Positions 30,921 through 41,740 of a stretch of 64,000 nucleotides of DNA are shown in pieces. Below the pieces are notes generated by a model. It saw nothing but the letters and a program-made list of their open reading frames with translations. It was not told where the DNA came from and made no database searches. The stretch's first letter is position 1; each line of letters starts with the position of its first letter. This DNA comes from Bacilli bacterium (lineage in GTDB: Bacteria > Bacillota_I > Bacilli_A > Izemoplasmatales > Hujiaoplasmataceae). The translations under genes and the position numbers were made by a program. The DNA lies in contig JAGYOE010000001.1 in NCBI GenBank assembly GCA_018399755.1, positions 53,457 to 117,456 on the forward strand, given 5' to 3'.

Positions 30921-31896
30921 TCGTTTTATATTCTTCTTTATTAAATATTTTAAATAAAGAGCCTTTTTTATTTTTAGCTTGATACATTGCGAAATCTGCA
31001 TAATCTATTAAGAGATGAATGTCAGTTGTATCTTTATTGTAAATTGCTATTCCAAAAGATAAATCAAGTGGAAGAGTTACATCTTCAATTTCAATATTAT
31101 ATATAACTGTATCTTTAAAAGTTTCAACTAAACTTTTTATATTAGACTTAGAGATATCTTTAATTCCAGGAATAAATATACCAAATTCATCTCCAGCTAT
31201 ACGCATTTTTACTGCATCTTCAAATGGTAATTTTTTTATTCTTTTAGCAAATTCAATCAAGTATTTATCGCCTAGATTATGGCCATAAGTATCGTTGATT
31301 AATTTGAAGTCATCAATATCAATAAACCAAAATAATCCATAATCTTCTTTATGCTTTTTAATGACTAGATTGATTTCATCGCGATATTGATATCTGCTTA
31401 CTAAATCTGTTAATGGATCAGAAACTAACCGATCATTTAAGATTGAATTAAGACGATTGAGTTTATTGTTTAGTTTTTCTGTTTCACGAGTTTTGTTTAT
31501 TATTTGATTATTTAATTTTTGAATACTGTTGTAGATAAATTGATTATCGCCTTTATCGAAATTTTTGTTATTTACACTACAGTGATGTGATAAAACCGAC
31601 AAAATATTTATTATTAAAGTTTTTTGTTCTTTACCTAAGTCAATATCGGTCGCATAAAAAAGATAATGGCTTCCTAAAGGTTGTAAAATAATTTTGAAGC
31701 TTTGTTGGTTGATATTGACATTAATAAATGAGTGTGTTTTCTTTTTTGAATGTAACAGTTTCTTAACTCTTTCGCTATCATCAGCGCTTAAAATAGTATA
31801 AATACTTCTAGGAATTTCTTTATCTAAATTGCAATTTGCAAAATAAGTGTAATCTATCACTCCTAAATCATTTACTCTAAATAATAAATCAGCCAT
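30913..31896 (-). CDS. Diguanylate cyclase (AGDEF variant) with N-terminal PAS-like sensor and coiled coil
   Basis: DPLTDLVSRYQYRDE, FWFIDIDDFKLINDTYGHNLGDKYL, RIAGDEFGIF; ATG at 31896 overlaps the upstream gene's TGA. Confidence 0.9.
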   Translation of the reverse strand: MADLLFRVNDLGVIDYTYFANCNLDKEIPRSIYTILSADDSERVKKLLHSKKKTHSFINVNINQQSFKIILQPLGSHYLFYATDIDLGKEQKTLIINILSVLSHHCSVNNKNFDKGDNQFIYNSIQKLNNQIINKTRETEKLNNKLNRLNSILNDRLVSDPLTDLVSRYQYRDEINLVIKKHKEDYGLFWFIDIDDFKLINDTYGHNLGDKYLIEFAKRIKKLPFEDAVKMRIAGDEFGIFIPGIKDISKSNIKSLVETFKDTVIYNIEIEDVTLPLDLSFGIAIYNKDTTDIHLLIDYADFAMYQAKNKKGSLFKIFNKEEYKTKK

Positions 31897-32953
31897 GGTT
31901 AAACACCTCTTTAGACCAATTAAGCAATTCTTTAGCATCATTAGTTGATATATCCACATGCCATTTTTTCCAAACTTGATTTGTCATTTTAAAAGCCCGG
32001 CCACCAACAGCTATTTTAGGTGGATTATCTAGTTTTTGTAAGTCTTCAATTATTTCTTTACATTCTGTTAAGTGTTGTGGCATTGTGACAGAGAGAATAA
32101 TTAAATTTGGTTTTGATTTTTTAACTTTATTGATAATTACTTTTTTAGGAATACCAGCACCTAAATATGTACTATCCCAACCATGATACTCAAATAAATC
32201 AGAAATCATTCTTGCGCCCATTTCATGTAATTCACTACCAACACTACAAGCAACTAAGGTTAAACCGTTTCTATCTGTAGAAAATATTTTAGTATAAAAC
32301 TGAGATAAAACAGTTTGAGTAATTGAAGTCATATAGTGTTCTTGGTCAACAGAAATAATATTTTTTTGCCATCTTTCACCAATTTCTACCATAACTTCTT
32401 GAAGAATATCTACATAGATATCTTCTAAAGGAATATTGGTTTTCTCAATTTCTATAATATATTCAATAGCTTTAGACGTTTTTTCTTTCATAAGATAATC
32501 AAGATATGTTTCACGAATATGAGCATATTTACCTTTATTAAAGTTTGATGGCTTGTCTTTAATTTCATAGTTTTTTGTTAGTTCTATAGCATTTTTTAGA
32601 TAATTATGAATGGTTTTATATTCAAAGGTATCTAAAACTTTTTTTAATTCTTTATCTAATAAATTGTAATGAATAACCATGTGCTCTTTTATTCGTTCTT
32701 TAGTTAAATCTGGCATTAGATTTACCATTAATTCATATAACCATTTAGCATATTCTAGAAATAAATTGTCTTCTTCAAGATTATAACTCACTTCTAAAAA
32801 ACTAAGATTATAAAGAATATCTTCATACATCTTTTTTTTGCGATAGTCATCATATTCTTCTTCGAGTTTCTTATCTTCAATAAAGTGTTGTTTATACACA
32901 TTCTCAGCTACTTTATTAAAAGCTGTAGAAAGAGTGTTATTTAATAGGCTCAT
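31889..32953 (-). CDS. Cobalamin-binding (CarH-like cap + B12-binding) sensor protein
   Basis: ERWQKNIISVDQEHYMTSI (Wx9EH); VGSELHEMGARMISDLFEYHGWDSTYLGAGIP; IILSVTMPQHL. Confidence 0.88.
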   Translation of the reverse strand: MSLLNNTLSTAFNKVAENVYKQHFIEDKKLEEEYDDYRKKKMYEDILYNLSFLEVSYNLEEDNLFLEYAKWLYELMVNLMPDLTKERIKEHMVIHYNLLDKELKKVLDTFEYKTIHNYLKNAIELTKNYEIKDKPSNFNKGKYAHIRETYLDYLMKEKTSKAIEYIIEIEKTNIPLEDIYVDILQEVMVEIGERWQKNIISVDQEHYMTSITQTVLSQFYTKIFSTDRNGLTLVACSVGSELHEMGARMISDLFEYHGWDSTYLGAGIPKKVIINKVKKSKPNLIILSVTMPQHLTECKEIIEDLQKLDNPPKIAVGGRAFKMTNQVWKKWHVDISTNDAKELLNWSKEVFNHG

Positions 32954-33118
32954 AGTTAACCTCCATTAATATGTTTTCTAATTATATTATATCATATCTA
33001 TAAATAATAAACATTTATGATTGTTGTTATAACTTTTGAATAAATTACTAAATTTTTATTTACAAGTTGAGGTTAATTTTGTTATACTAATCGTAATGTG
33101 CCTGAAGGAGTTGCGAGA

Positions 33119-34396
33119 ATGAAAAAAAGATTTAGCTTAGATCCGGTTTTTACTGATAATATGATTTTTCAAGCAAATAAACCAATAAGAATTTTTGGCA
33201 AATGCAAAAAAAGAACAGAATTAACCGTAAAATTTTTAAATCAAGAAAAAACTATAAAGACTGATTCAAACACTTTTGTAATCGAACTAAAGCCTGAAGA
33301 TTATCACTCTAAACCTTTTGCTTTTTCAATTACTTCTAAGAAACAAACAATTACCATTTTTAATGTATTGATAGGTGATGTGTTTTTGTTTTTAGGAGGA
33401 GAGAAAGTTAAACAAAGTTTAGCTGATACTAATACAATTGAAGATTATAAATTTGGCGATACACGAATACTAGATTTAACAAACACAAAGAAGTGGTTGA
33501 GCAGTTCAAGAGATGATTTGTCTTCAGTAAGTGCAATTAGTTATTTGTTTTTAAAAACTTTAAAAAAGAAAATTAATCAACCAATTGGAGTTATTGCCTA
33601 TAGCAATATTGAAGAGAATATATTTTCATGGTCTAATAAATCGTCCATTTTAAATGATAAAGAGATGTATAATTATATAAATTGTCAAGTTGATAAGAAA
33701 AACAATCTTTTAGCTAAAGATTTTATTTTCCTGCAAAAACATATTTTTAATTTAGCCTATAAAGCCATTGTTTTTTATCAAGGCGAAAATGATTTATTAC
33801 ATTATCATTTTTATGAGAAAGCTTTTAGACTTTTAATAAAAGCATATCGCTTAGAACTAAAAGAAAAAATACTACCGTTTAATATTATCCAAGTTCCAGG
33901 TTTTGATAAGAGTAAAAACTATATAGGGGCTAGTGAAATAAGAATAGCACAAAGCAACTTATATTCTGAAAAAAATCAAGTTTATTTAACAAGCGTGATA
34001 GATATTAACGAAATTGAAGATGTAAATGTAATAAACAATATCTTGTCTAAACGTCTAGCCAATATGATGTTAGATAAACAATATAATATTGGTAAAAACA
34101 GTTTATGTCCACAGGTTTTTTCGTATAAATTAAATGCAAATAAACTTTATATTTATATTGAAAGTAATTATTTAAACCTTATTTCTAGATCAAATCAAAA
34201 GTTAAGTTTTACTTATTCTGAAAATAAAGTTGATTATTTACCTTTAAAAAAAGTTAAACTTAACGGTAATCAAATAATGATAAAAATTAATTCTGATATG
34301 AAAGAAATAAGATATGCCTATGATAATAATCCTAATTGCGATATTTATTCTAGTAATAGCTTACCGTTATTACCATTTAAGGCAAAATTAAACTAA
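33119..34396 (+). CDS. Sialate O-acetylesterase (SGNH)-like protein lacking catalytic residues
   Basis: VFTDNMIFQANKPIRIFGKCKK..., NVLIGDVFLFLGGEKVKQSL, IVFYQGENDLLHYHFYEKAFRLLIKAYR. Confidence 0.75.
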   Translation: MKKRFSLDPVFTDNMIFQANKPIRIFGKCKKRTELTVKFLNQEKTIKTDSNTFVIELKPEDYHSKPFAFSITSKKQTITIFNVLIGDVFLFLGGEKVKQSLADTNTIEDYKFGDTRILDLTNTKKWLSSSRDDLSSVSAISYLFLKTLKKKINQPIGVIAYSNIEENIFSWSNKSSILNDKEMYNYINCQVDKKNNLLAKDFIFLQKHIFNLAYKAIVFYQGENDLLHYHFYEKAFRLLIKAYRLELKEKILPFNIIQVPGFDKSKNYIGASEIRIAQSNLYSEKNQVYLTSVIDINEIEDVNVINNILSKRLANMMLDKQYNIGKNSLCPQVFSYKLNANKLYIYIESNYLNLISRSNQKLSFTYSENKVDYLPLKKVKLNGNQIMIKINSDMKEIRYAYDNNPNCDIYSSNSLPLLPFKAKLN

Positions 34397-34420
34397 AGCA
34401 AGTGAGAAACTTGCTTTTTA
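34395..34420 (+). terminator. Rho-independent terminator
   Basis: aaagcaagtgagaaacttgcttttt. Confidence 0.7.
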
Positions 34421-34458
34421 AATTTTTATTCTAAGGTATAATATAGGTGGTGATATTT

Positions 34459-36795
34459 ATGAAAGAAATAAATGTAAGTATAAAAGAACTTGTTGAATTT
34501 ATTTATGGTTCTGGCAGTATTACTAATTTGAAAGCACTAAAAAGAAGAGGCCAGGAAGGAACATTGATTCATAAATTTTGGCAAGATAAATATAAAGCAG
34601 ATGATGAATTAGAAGTTTTTGTTAGTGATGCTTTTAAAATAAAAGATTTTACAATTAATCTTAGCGGAAGAATTGATGGTGTTTTATTTAGAGATAATAA
34701 CTATATTATTGAAGAGATTAAATCCACTACTATCGATTTAGATAATTTAGATGAGACTACTACACCAAGTCATTTATCACAAGCTAAAATTTACGCTTAT
34801 ATATTTTCAAAAATAAATAATTTATCTGGAATTGATATTTGGTTAACCTATATATATGTTAAAGATAGAACTGTTAAACAGTTCAAAAACTATTATAGTA
34901 TCGAAGAGTTAACAAAGTTTTATAATAAAACGCTTAATTTATTTGTTGATTGGCAAGAGAAACTAATTAACCATGAAAAAAATCGTTTATCATCAATAGC
35001 GGGTTTAAATTTTCCTTTTAAAGAATATAGGTTTAATCAAAGAAGGATGATGGCGGTAGTTTACCGTAATATTATTGCAAAAGATATAGCTTATATTGAA
35101 GCACCAACTGGCTTAGGTAAAACAGTTGCCGCAATTTTTTCTGGGTTAAAAGCAATTCATCAACCCAGACAAAAAGTTTTTTATTTAACCGCCAAAAACG
35201 ATGGTAAAAGGACAGCTTTAGAAACTATTAAACTATTAGAAAAAGCTGGATTAAAAGCTAAAACTGTAGAGATTACTGCAAAAGATAATGTTTGTTTTTT
35301 AGAAAAAAGAGATTGTGATCCCTTGGTTTGCCCGTTTGCGAACGGATATTATTCACGGGTTTTTAAAGCTATAGAAGATGTTTTTGTTAATGAGATGATT
35401 TTTTCAAGAAGAGTTATTGAAAAATATGCTAGAAAGCATGAAGTATGTCCTTTTGAACTAAGTCTAGATTTATCTAATTTTTCAGATATAATTATTTGTG
35501 ATTATAATTATGTATTTGATCCAATTGTTCATTTAATAAGGTATTTTGAAGAAAATAGATATCAACCGATAATCCTCGTTGATGAAGCTCATAATTTGGT
35601 TTCAAGATCGCGAGATATGTATTCGGCTAGTATTAAAAAAAGGATGTTTTCTGAGTTCTTAGAAATCGCTAAATTTTTTAAACCCAACCCAACATATCAA
35701 ATAAAATCAATAATTAAGCTTTTTTCAGAAGTTGAAGTGGAATTAGAAAAAGTAAACTTTAAACGTAAATATGAAATTAATCCTGTTTTATTAGAAAAAC
35801 TTAAGACATTACTAATTAAACTAGATGATATTTTAAGTAATGAAGAAATTAAATTTGAAAAAGCAGAAATTCAAGACTTATATTTTGAAGTGAATCGATT
35901 CTTAAAAATTTCTGAATATTATAATAAAGAATTTGTCTATTTATTAGAAAAAGATAAGGAAGATGTTTATATTTCAATTAAATGTTTAAATGCATCAGGT
36001 TATATAAATAATGTAATAGAAGACTATATTGAAAGTATTGTTTTTTTTAGCGCAACTTTAAAACCAATTGATTACTATAAAAATTTATTAACTAATAATT
36101 TAGGACAATTTGTTGCTTTAACAAGTGGTTTTAAACAAACAAATTTATTAGTGCTAGCTGTAGATGATGTATCAACTAGATATAACGATAGAGAAGCATC
36201 AATTCCAAGAATTATCGAAACTATTTCTGCAATGGTAAAAGCAAAACCAGGTAATTATATTGTGTATTTTCCTAGTTATAGATATATGAAACGGGTACAA
36301 ACAAAGGCGTTTGAAACTATGAAAAATGTAAATTTTATAACCCAAACAAGGGCTATGAAAACAAGCGAAAGAGATTCGACAATGGACTTGTTTAAAAACC
36401 CTGAGGCTAAGACGCAAGTATTTATGTTTGTAATGGGCGGTATATTTGGTGAATCTATTGATTTAATCGGAGAACTTCTAAGTGGAGTTTTAATTGTCGG
36501 AGTTGGCTTGCCAGGGTTAAGTAATTATAATAATGTATTAAAATCACATTATGATATTAGTTTTAACAATGGTTTTGACTATGCCTATACTTATCCAGGA
36601 TTAAATAAAGTTATTCAGGCAGTGGGAAGAGTTATTAGAACAGAAGAGGATAGAGGTATTGCTATTTTATTAGATGATCGGTTTACAATGAGAAAATATT
36701 TACGTCTATACCCTAATTCTTGGAGTCATTTATCTGTTTGTAATAATCCTGATGATATTTATGAAATGACAAAAAGTTTTTGGGAAAGCGAATAA
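34459..36795 (+). CDS. Cas4-like PD-(D/E)XK nuclease fused to a Rad3/DinG-type helicase
   Basis: SGRIDGVLF...IIEEIKST; IEAPTGLGKTVAAIFSG; four Cys CFLEKRDCDPLVCPF..CPF; DEAH; QAVGRVIRTEEDRG. Confidence 0.9.
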   Translation: MKEINVSIKELVEFIYGSGSITNLKALKRRGQEGTLIHKFWQDKYKADDELEVFVSDAFKIKDFTINLSGRIDGVLFRDNNYIIEEIKSTTIDLDNLDETTTPSHLSQAKIYAYIFSKINNLSGIDIWLTYIYVKDRTVKQFKNYYSIEELTKFYNKTLNLFVDWQEKLINHEKNRLSSIAGLNFPFKEYRFNQRRMMAVVYRNIIAKDIAYIEAPTGLGKTVAAIFSGLKAIHQPRQKVFYLTAKNDGKRTALETIKLLEKAGLKAKTVEITAKDNVCFLEKRDCDPLVCPFANGYYSRVFKAIEDVFVNEMIFSRRVIEKYARKHEVCPFELSLDLSNFSDIIICDYNYVFDPIVHLIRYFEENRYQPIILVDEAHNLVSRSRDMYSASIKKRMFSEFLEIAKFFKPNPTYQIKSIIKLFSEVEVELEKVNFKRKYEINPVLLEKLKTLLIKLDDILSNEEIKFEKAEIQDLYFEVNRFLKISEYYNKEFVYLLEKDKEDVYISIKCLNASGYINNVIEDYIESIVFFSATLKPIDYYKNLLTNNLGQFVALTSGFKQTNLLVLAVDDVSTRYNDREASIPRIIETISAMVKAKPGNYIVYFPSYRYMKRVQTKAFETMKNVNFITQTRAMKTSERDSTMDLFKNPEAKTQVFMFVMGGIFGESIDLIGELLSGVLIVGVGLPGLSNYNNVLKSHYDISFNNGFDYAYTYPGLNKVIQAVGRVIRTEEDRGIAILLDDRFTMRKYLRLYPNSWSHLSVCNNPDDIYEMTKSFWESE

Positions 36796-36823
36796 TTTAA
36801 TGATAAAATGCCTAAATTTATTT

Positions 36824-36850
36824 AAAAACGAGAGGTTTTCTCGTTTTTTT
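36824..36850 (+). terminator. Rho-independent terminator
   Basis: aaaacgagaggttttctcgttttttt. Confidence 0.7.
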
Positions 36851-36881
36851 AAAGAAATATTAAAGTTCACGGAAAAAATCC

Positions 36882-36910
36882 TTGCATTTGAAATATAAAT
36901 TTGGTATTAT
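36882..36910 (+). promoter_or_regulatory. Sigma-A-type promoter of the ribosomal superoperon
   Basis: TTGCAT - 17 nt - TATTAT. Confidence 0.75.
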
Positions 36911-36915
36911 ATTAA

Positions 36916-37050
36916 AGCCTATGCGAATAGGAAGGCAGAGATTTGTGAGGTTGCTGACACACACGCAGGCGTTGTAGTGACGTTTTCGTTGGAGGTTAGG
37001 GAATTCACAATGAGCCAGTATGTAAGCTAAATTATATGCGAAGGAGGAGC
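36916..37050 (+). promoter_or_regulatory. Structured 5' leader of the S10 operon (candidate r-protein leader)
   Basis: CCTAT-GCGA-ATAGG hairpin at presumed 5' end; GC-richer than surroundings; ttgtga/tcacaa long-range complementarity. Confidence 0.5.
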
Positions 37051-37054
37051 TAAA

Positions 37055-37360
37055 TTGGCTAATCAAGTTATTAGAATAAGATTAAAATCTTATGATCACA
37101 GATTGTTAGATCAATCATCAAAAAGAATCGTTGATACAGCGAAAAAAACCGGGGCAAAGGTAAGTGGACCAATTCCATTACCTACTGAAAAAGAAATTTT
37201 TACAGTTTTACGTAGTCCTCATGTTAATAAGGATTCACGTGAGCAATTCGAAAGAAGAACTCATAAAAGATTAATAGATATTATTAATCCTACGCCAAAA
37301 ACAATTGATTCTTTAATGCACTTAGATTTACCATCTGGTGTAGATATCGTTTTAAAATAA
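37055..37360 (+). CDS. rpsJ: Ribosomal protein uS10 (TTG start)
   Basis: [41 protein letters not shown]. Confidence 0.98.
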   Translation: MANQVIRIRLKSYDHRLLDQSSKRIVDTAKKTGAKVSGPIPLPTEKEIFTVLRSPHVNKDSREQFERRTHKRLIDIINPTPKTIDSLMHLDLPSGVDIVLK

Positions 37361-37381
37361 AATAAATTAGGAGGTGTACTC

Positions 37382-38014
37382 ATGGCAAGAAAAGGTATCT
37401 TAGGAAGAAAAGAAGGAATGACTCAAATATTTGATGAAGCTGGAAATATGATTCCTGTTACAGTAATTTCGGCGGAGCCGAATGTTGTATTACAAAAGAA
37501 AACAATTGAAACTGACGGATATGAAGCAGTTCAATTAGGCTTTATGGAGAAAAAAGCAAATTTAGTAAACAAACCATTAACTGGTCACTTTGCTAAAATT
37601 GAAACAACACCTAAGCGCTACATTAAGGAGATGCGTCTTTCAGGAATGAAAGGGTATGAACCTGGCCAAGAGGTAAAAATAGATATATTTACCGCTGGTG
37701 ATTTTGTAGACGTTACAGGAACTTCAAAAGGGAAAGGTTTTCAAGGTGTGATAAAACGTCACAACCAACATAGAGGACCTATGTCTCATGGTTCTAAATA
37801 TCATCGCGGTGTTGGATCAATGGGTGTTATTTCACCTAACCATATTAGAAAAGGTAAAAACATGCCTGGAAGAATGGGACATGAAACTGTTACAATTCAA
37901 AATTTAGAAGTTGTACGTGTTGACACAGACAAAAACATCATTCTTATAAAAGGGAATGTACCTGGGGCTAATAAAACATTAATACAAATAAGAACATCAA
38001 TTAAAAAACAATAA
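37382..38014 (+). CDS. rplC: Ribosomal protein uL3
   Basis: [17 protein letters not shown]; operon position. Confidence 0.98.
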   Translation: MARKGILGRKEGMTQIFDEAGNMIPVTVISAEPNVVLQKKTIETDGYEAVQLGFMEKKANLVNKPLTGHFAKIETTPKRYIKEMRLSGMKGYEPGQEVKIDIFTAGDFVDVTGTSKGKGFQGVIKRHNQHRGPMSHGSKYHRGVGSMGVISPNHIRKGKNMPGRMGHETVTIQNLEVVRVDTDKNIILIKGNVPGANKTLIQIRTSIKKQ

Positions 38015-38035
38015 TCTTTGGAAGGAGGAAAAGCT

Positions 38036-38659
38036 ATGCCTAAATTAGCAATGTTAAACCAAAACGGTGAATCAGTTAAAAAGGTTAATTTAAAAGACGA
38101 AATATTTAAAGTTGAAGAAAACAACCAAGTAATCTATGACGTTGTTAAACAACAAAGAGCTGCAATGCGCCAAGGAACTGCAATGACAAAAAACAGATCA
38201 GCAGTTAGAGGCGGTGGGAGAAAACCATATCGTCAAAAAGGTACTGGACACGCTCGTCAAGGAACAATCCGTGCACCACAATATGTTGGCGGTGGAGTTG
38301 TTTTTGGACCAAGTCCAAGAAGTTATAAATATAAAGTTAATAAGAAAGTTCGTCGCTTAGCTTTGAAAATAGCATTATCAGAAAAGTTAAGAGAAAAGAA
38401 TTTAATTCTTGTTGATGAAATCTCTTTGGAAACAAGAAAAACTAAAGAGATGGTTAATATATTAAATAAACTTAAAGCAGAAGGAAAAGTAATGGTAGTT
38501 TTAGGTAGTGTTTCAGATTTAGTTATGACTGCTTCTAGAAACATCCCTAATGTTTATATTGAATTAAGTAATCATATAAGTGTGTATGATATTTTAAATG
38601 CAAATCAAATTATTATTACTAAGGAAGCTTTAGAGAAGATTGAGGAGGCTTTAAATTAA
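38036..38659 (+). CDS. rplD: Ribosomal protein uL4
   Basis: [25 protein letters not shown]. Confidence 0.98.
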   Translation: MPKLAMLNQNGESVKKVNLKDEIFKVEENNQVIYDVVKQQRAAMRQGTAMTKNRSAVRGGGRKPYRQKGTGHARQGTIRAPQYVGGGVVFGPSPRSYKYKVNKKVRRLALKIALSEKLREKNLILVDEISLETRKTKEMVNILNKLKAEGKVMVVLGSVSDLVMTASRNIPNVYIELSNHISVYDILNANQIIITKEALEKIEEALN

Positions 38660-38660
38660 T

Positions 38661-38942
38661 ATGAAAAATTATGACATTATTAAACGCCCAATCGTAACTG
38701 AAAAATCAACAAAATTATCAGAACAAAATAAATACACATTTGAAGTTGATAAAAAAGCAAACAAAATTCAAATCAAAGAAGCTATTGAAGCTATCTTTGA
38801 TGTTAAAGTAAAAAAAGTAAATGTCATCAATGGTAAACCAAAAGCAAAAAGAGTTGGTCAATATCAAGGATTTAAACCGGCTGTTTCTAAAGCAATTGTT
38901 ACTTTAGAAGAAGGTCATAAAATTGACATTTATACAGCGTAA
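38661..38942 (+). CDS. rplW: Ribosomal protein uL23
   Basis: [14 protein letters not shown]; operon position. Confidence 0.98.
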   Translation: MKNYDIIKRPIVTEKSTKLSEQNKYTFEVDKKANKIQIKEAIEAIFDVKVKKVNVINGKPKAKRVGQYQGFKPAVSKAIVTLEEGHKIDIYTA

Positions 38943-38958
38943 ATAGGAGGAAAAAATA

Positions 38959-39789
38959 ATGGCTATTATAAAGTTTAAACCACAAACGAATGGTACGCGC
39001 CATATGACAAAGCGCGATTATGCAGAAATAACCACTTCAAAGCCAGAGAAATCCTTGTTAACTACTGTTAAGAAAAATGGTGGAAGAAACAATCAAGGTA
39101 AAATTACAGTTCGCCACCAAGCTGGAGGAGCAAAACGTAAATACAGAGTAATTGATTTTAAAAGAAATAAAGATGGAATTATTGGGAAAGTAGCTAGTAT
39201 AGAATATGATCCTAATAGAACAGCTAATATTGCTTTAATTAATTATGCTGATGGAGAAAAACGTTATATCTTAGCTCCAAAAGGCTTAGAAGTAGGAATG
39301 ACAGTTGAATCTGGAGAAAAAGCAGATATCGTTTTAGGAAATTCAAAAGAACTTAAAGATATACCTGTTGGTACTGTGATTCATAATGTTGAATTACATC
39401 CTGGTAAAGGTGGTCAATTGATTAGAGCTGCTGGAACAAGCGCTCAAATTCAAGCCCGCGAGTCAAAATATATTTTATTAAGATTAAAATCTGGTGAAGT
39501 TAGAAGAATACTAGGTAAATGTCGTGCAACTATTGGTGAAGTTGGTAATGAAAACAATTCATTAATTAGCTTAGGAAAAGCTGGTAGAAAAAGACATATG
39601 GGAGTTAGACCTACAGTTAGAGGTTCTGTTATGAATCCTAATGATCACCCACATGGTGGGGGAGAAGGTAAACAACCTATTGGTCATCCATCGCCACTTA
39701 CTCCTTGGGGTAAAAAAGCACTTGGAAAAATCACGAGAAAAAATAAAAAAACTAGCAATAAACATATTGTTAGAAGAAGAAATAAATAG
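38959..39789 (+). CDS. rplB: Ribosomal protein uL2
   Basis: [35 protein letters not shown]. Confidence 0.98.
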   Translation: MAIIKFKPQTNGTRHMTKRDYAEITTSKPEKSLLTTVKKNGGRNNQGKITVRHQAGGAKRKYRVIDFKRNKDGIIGKVASIEYDPNRTANIALINYADGEKRYILAPKGLEVGMTVESGEKADIVLGNSKELKDIPVGTVIHNVELHPGKGGQLIRAAGTSAQIQARESKYILLRLKSGEVRRILGKCRATIGEVGNENNSLISLGKAGRKRHMGVRPTVRGSVMNPNDHPHGGGEGKQPIGHPSPLTPWGKKALGKITRKNKKTSNKHIVRRRNK

Positions 39790-39807
39790 GGAAGGAGGAA
39801 CTCAAGT

Positions 39808-40095
39808 ATGTCACGTTCAATTAAAAAAGGTCCATTTTGTGATGATCACTTAATGAAGAAAGTAGAAAATGCTAAAAAAACTAATTCAAAGAAAGTAATT
39901 CAAACATGGTCGAGACGTTCAACAATTTTTCCACAATTTGTTGGCTTAACTATTGGAATTCATAACGGGAAAGAACATGTTCCTGTATATATTACTGAAG
40001 ACATGGTTGGTCATAAATTAGGAGAGTTCGCTCCGACTAGAACCTTCCGAGGTCACTCGGAGAAGAAAGCTGTTAGAGGAGGTACTAAAGAATAA
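39808..40095 (+). CDS. rpsS: Ribosomal protein uS19
   Basis: [18 protein letters not shown]. Confidence 0.98.
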   Translation: MSRSIKKGPFCDDHLMKKVENAKKTNSKKVIQTWSRRSTIFPQFVGLTIGIHNGKEHVPVYITEDMVGHKLGEFAPTRTFRGHSEKKAVRGGTKE

Positions 40096-40448
40096 TGGAG
40101 ACAAATCAAGTAACTGAAGCTAAAGCAGTTGTAAGATCTGTGAGAATAGCTCCTCGTAAAGTAAAATTAGTAGTTGATTTAATTAGAGGTAAAGATGTAG
40201 GCGATGCTTATGCTTTGTTAAGAAACACACCAAAGCGTTCAGCTATTGTAATTGGTAAACTTCTTAAGTCAGCGGTTGCTAATGCAGAACATAACTATCA
40301 ACTTGATCAAGATAATTTATATATTAAAGAAATTTATGTTGGTGAAGCTAAAACACTTAAGAGAATGCAACCACATGCTCAAGGTCGTGCATTTCAAATC
40401 TTAAAGAGAGCAAGTCACATTTATATTACTGTGGCAGAGAGAGAGTAA
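40095..40448 (+). CDS. rplV: Ribosomal protein uL22
   Basis: [18 protein letters not shown]. Confidence 0.98.
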   Translation: METNQVTEAKAVVRSVRIAPRKVKLVVDLIRGKDVGDAYALLRNTPKRSAIVIGKLLKSAVANAEHNYQLDQDNLYIKEIYVGEAKTLKRMQPHAQGRAFQILKRASHIYITVAERE

Positions 40449-40459
40449 GGAGGAATTTT

Positions 40460-41110
40460 ATGGGACAAAAAGTAAATCCAGTTGGACAACGTATTGGAAT
40501 CATTCATGATTGGGAATCTAGATGGTACGCTGAAAAAAAAGATGTAGCTGACTTATTACACGAAGACATTAAAATTCGCGACTTAATCAATGATTTGTAT
40601 AAGAATGCAAGTGTTTCTAAAGTTGAAATAGAAAGAAGTAAAAAAAGAGTTATTATTACAGTACATACTGCTAAACCAGGTATGGTTATCGGTAGAAATG
40701 CTGAAACAAAAAAAGCTGTTGTTGAAAAATTACAAAAGCTTACAAATAAAACAGTTTATTTAAACGTAGTAGAAATAAAACGTCCGGAAATTGATGCTAA
40801 ATTAGTTGCAGAAAATATTGCTAAGCAATTAGAAAATAGAGCATCATTTAGAAGAGTGCAAAAAGTTGCAATTCAAAGAGCTCTAAAAGCAGGAGCTAAA
40901 GGATGTAAAACATTAATTTCAGGCCGCTTAGGTGGGGCTGAAATGGCACGAAGTGAAGGATATAATGAAGGTAATGTCCCTTTACATACTTTAAGAGCTG
41001 ATATTGACTATGCATTAGCAGAAGCTAATACAACTTATGGTAAAGTTGGCGTTAAAGTATGGGTATACAAAGGCGAAATACTTCCTTCTAAAAAAAAGGG
41101 GGCTAAGTAA
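40460..41110 (+). CDS. rpsC: Ribosomal protein uS3
   Basis: [23 protein letters not shown]. Confidence 0.98.
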   Translation: MGQKVNPVGQRIGIIHDWESRWYAEKKDVADLLHEDIKIRDLINDLYKNASVSKVEIERSKKRVIITVHTAKPGMVIGRNAETKKAVVEKLQKLTNKTVYLNVVEIKRPEIDAKLVAENIAKQLENRASFRRVQKVAIQRALKAGAKGCKTLISGRLGGAEMARSEGYNEGNVPLHTLRADIDYALAEANTTYGKVGVKVWVYKGEILPSKKKGAK

Positions 41111-41118
41111 AAATGTTA

Positions 41119-41535
41119 ATGCCTAAAAGAACTAAATATCGTCGCCCACATCGTGTTAGCTATGAAGGGTTTGCTAAAGGTGGAACTGAAATCACTTTTG
41201 GTGAATATGGTCTAAAAGCTCTTGATGGAGCTTGGATTACTTCAAGACAAATAGAAGCTAGCCGTATTGCGATGACTAGATATATGAAACGTGCTGGGAA
41301 AGTATGGATTAAGATTTTCCCACATCTAGCAAAAACTAAAAAACCTTTAGAGGTTCGTATGGGATCTGGTAAAGGTGCACCGGAAGAATGGGTAGCAGTT
41401 GTTAAAAAAGGAGCAGTAATGTTTGAAGTTGCAGGTATCCCAGAAGAACTTGCAAAAGAAGCATTAAGACTTGCTGCACACAAACTACCTATTAGAACAA
41501 AGTTTGTTAAAAAAGAAAGTGGTGATTCTAAATGA
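41119..41535 (+). CDS. rplP: Ribosomal protein uL16
   Basis: [22 protein letters not shown]. Confidence 0.97.
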   Translation: MPKRTKYRRPHRVSYEGFAKGGTEITFGEYGLKALDGAWITSRQIEASRIAMTRYMKRAGKVWIKIFPHLAKTKKPLEVRMGSGKGAPEEWVAVVKKGAVMFEVAGIPEELAKEALRLAAHKLPIRTKFVKKESGDSK

Positions 41536-41726
41536 TTTACGCAGAAGAAATCCGCGAGTGGGACACCCCAAAAATCTTAGAAGAAATTGATACATTAAAA
41601 AAAGAAATGTTTGACCTTCGTTTCAAGCAAGCGACTGGTCAATTAGAAGATACTGCACGCTTATCAACAGTTAGAAAAACGATTGCACGAATGAAAACAG
41701 TTCTTACTGAAAGAGAAAGAAGCTAA
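41532..41726 (+). CDS. rpmC: Ribosomal protein uL29
   Basis: [23 protein letters not shown]. Confidence 0.97.
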   Translation: MIYAEEIREWDTPKILEEIDTLKKEMFDLRFKQATGQLEDTARLSTVRKTIARMKTVLTERERS

Positions 41727-41740
41727 GGGGGAGGATAATT

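Noticed and set aside
34459-36795. Type I/IV CRISPR-associated DinG/Cas4 system
   Set aside because: No array or other cas genes in the window; fusion is also seen as a stand-alone repair-type enzyme.
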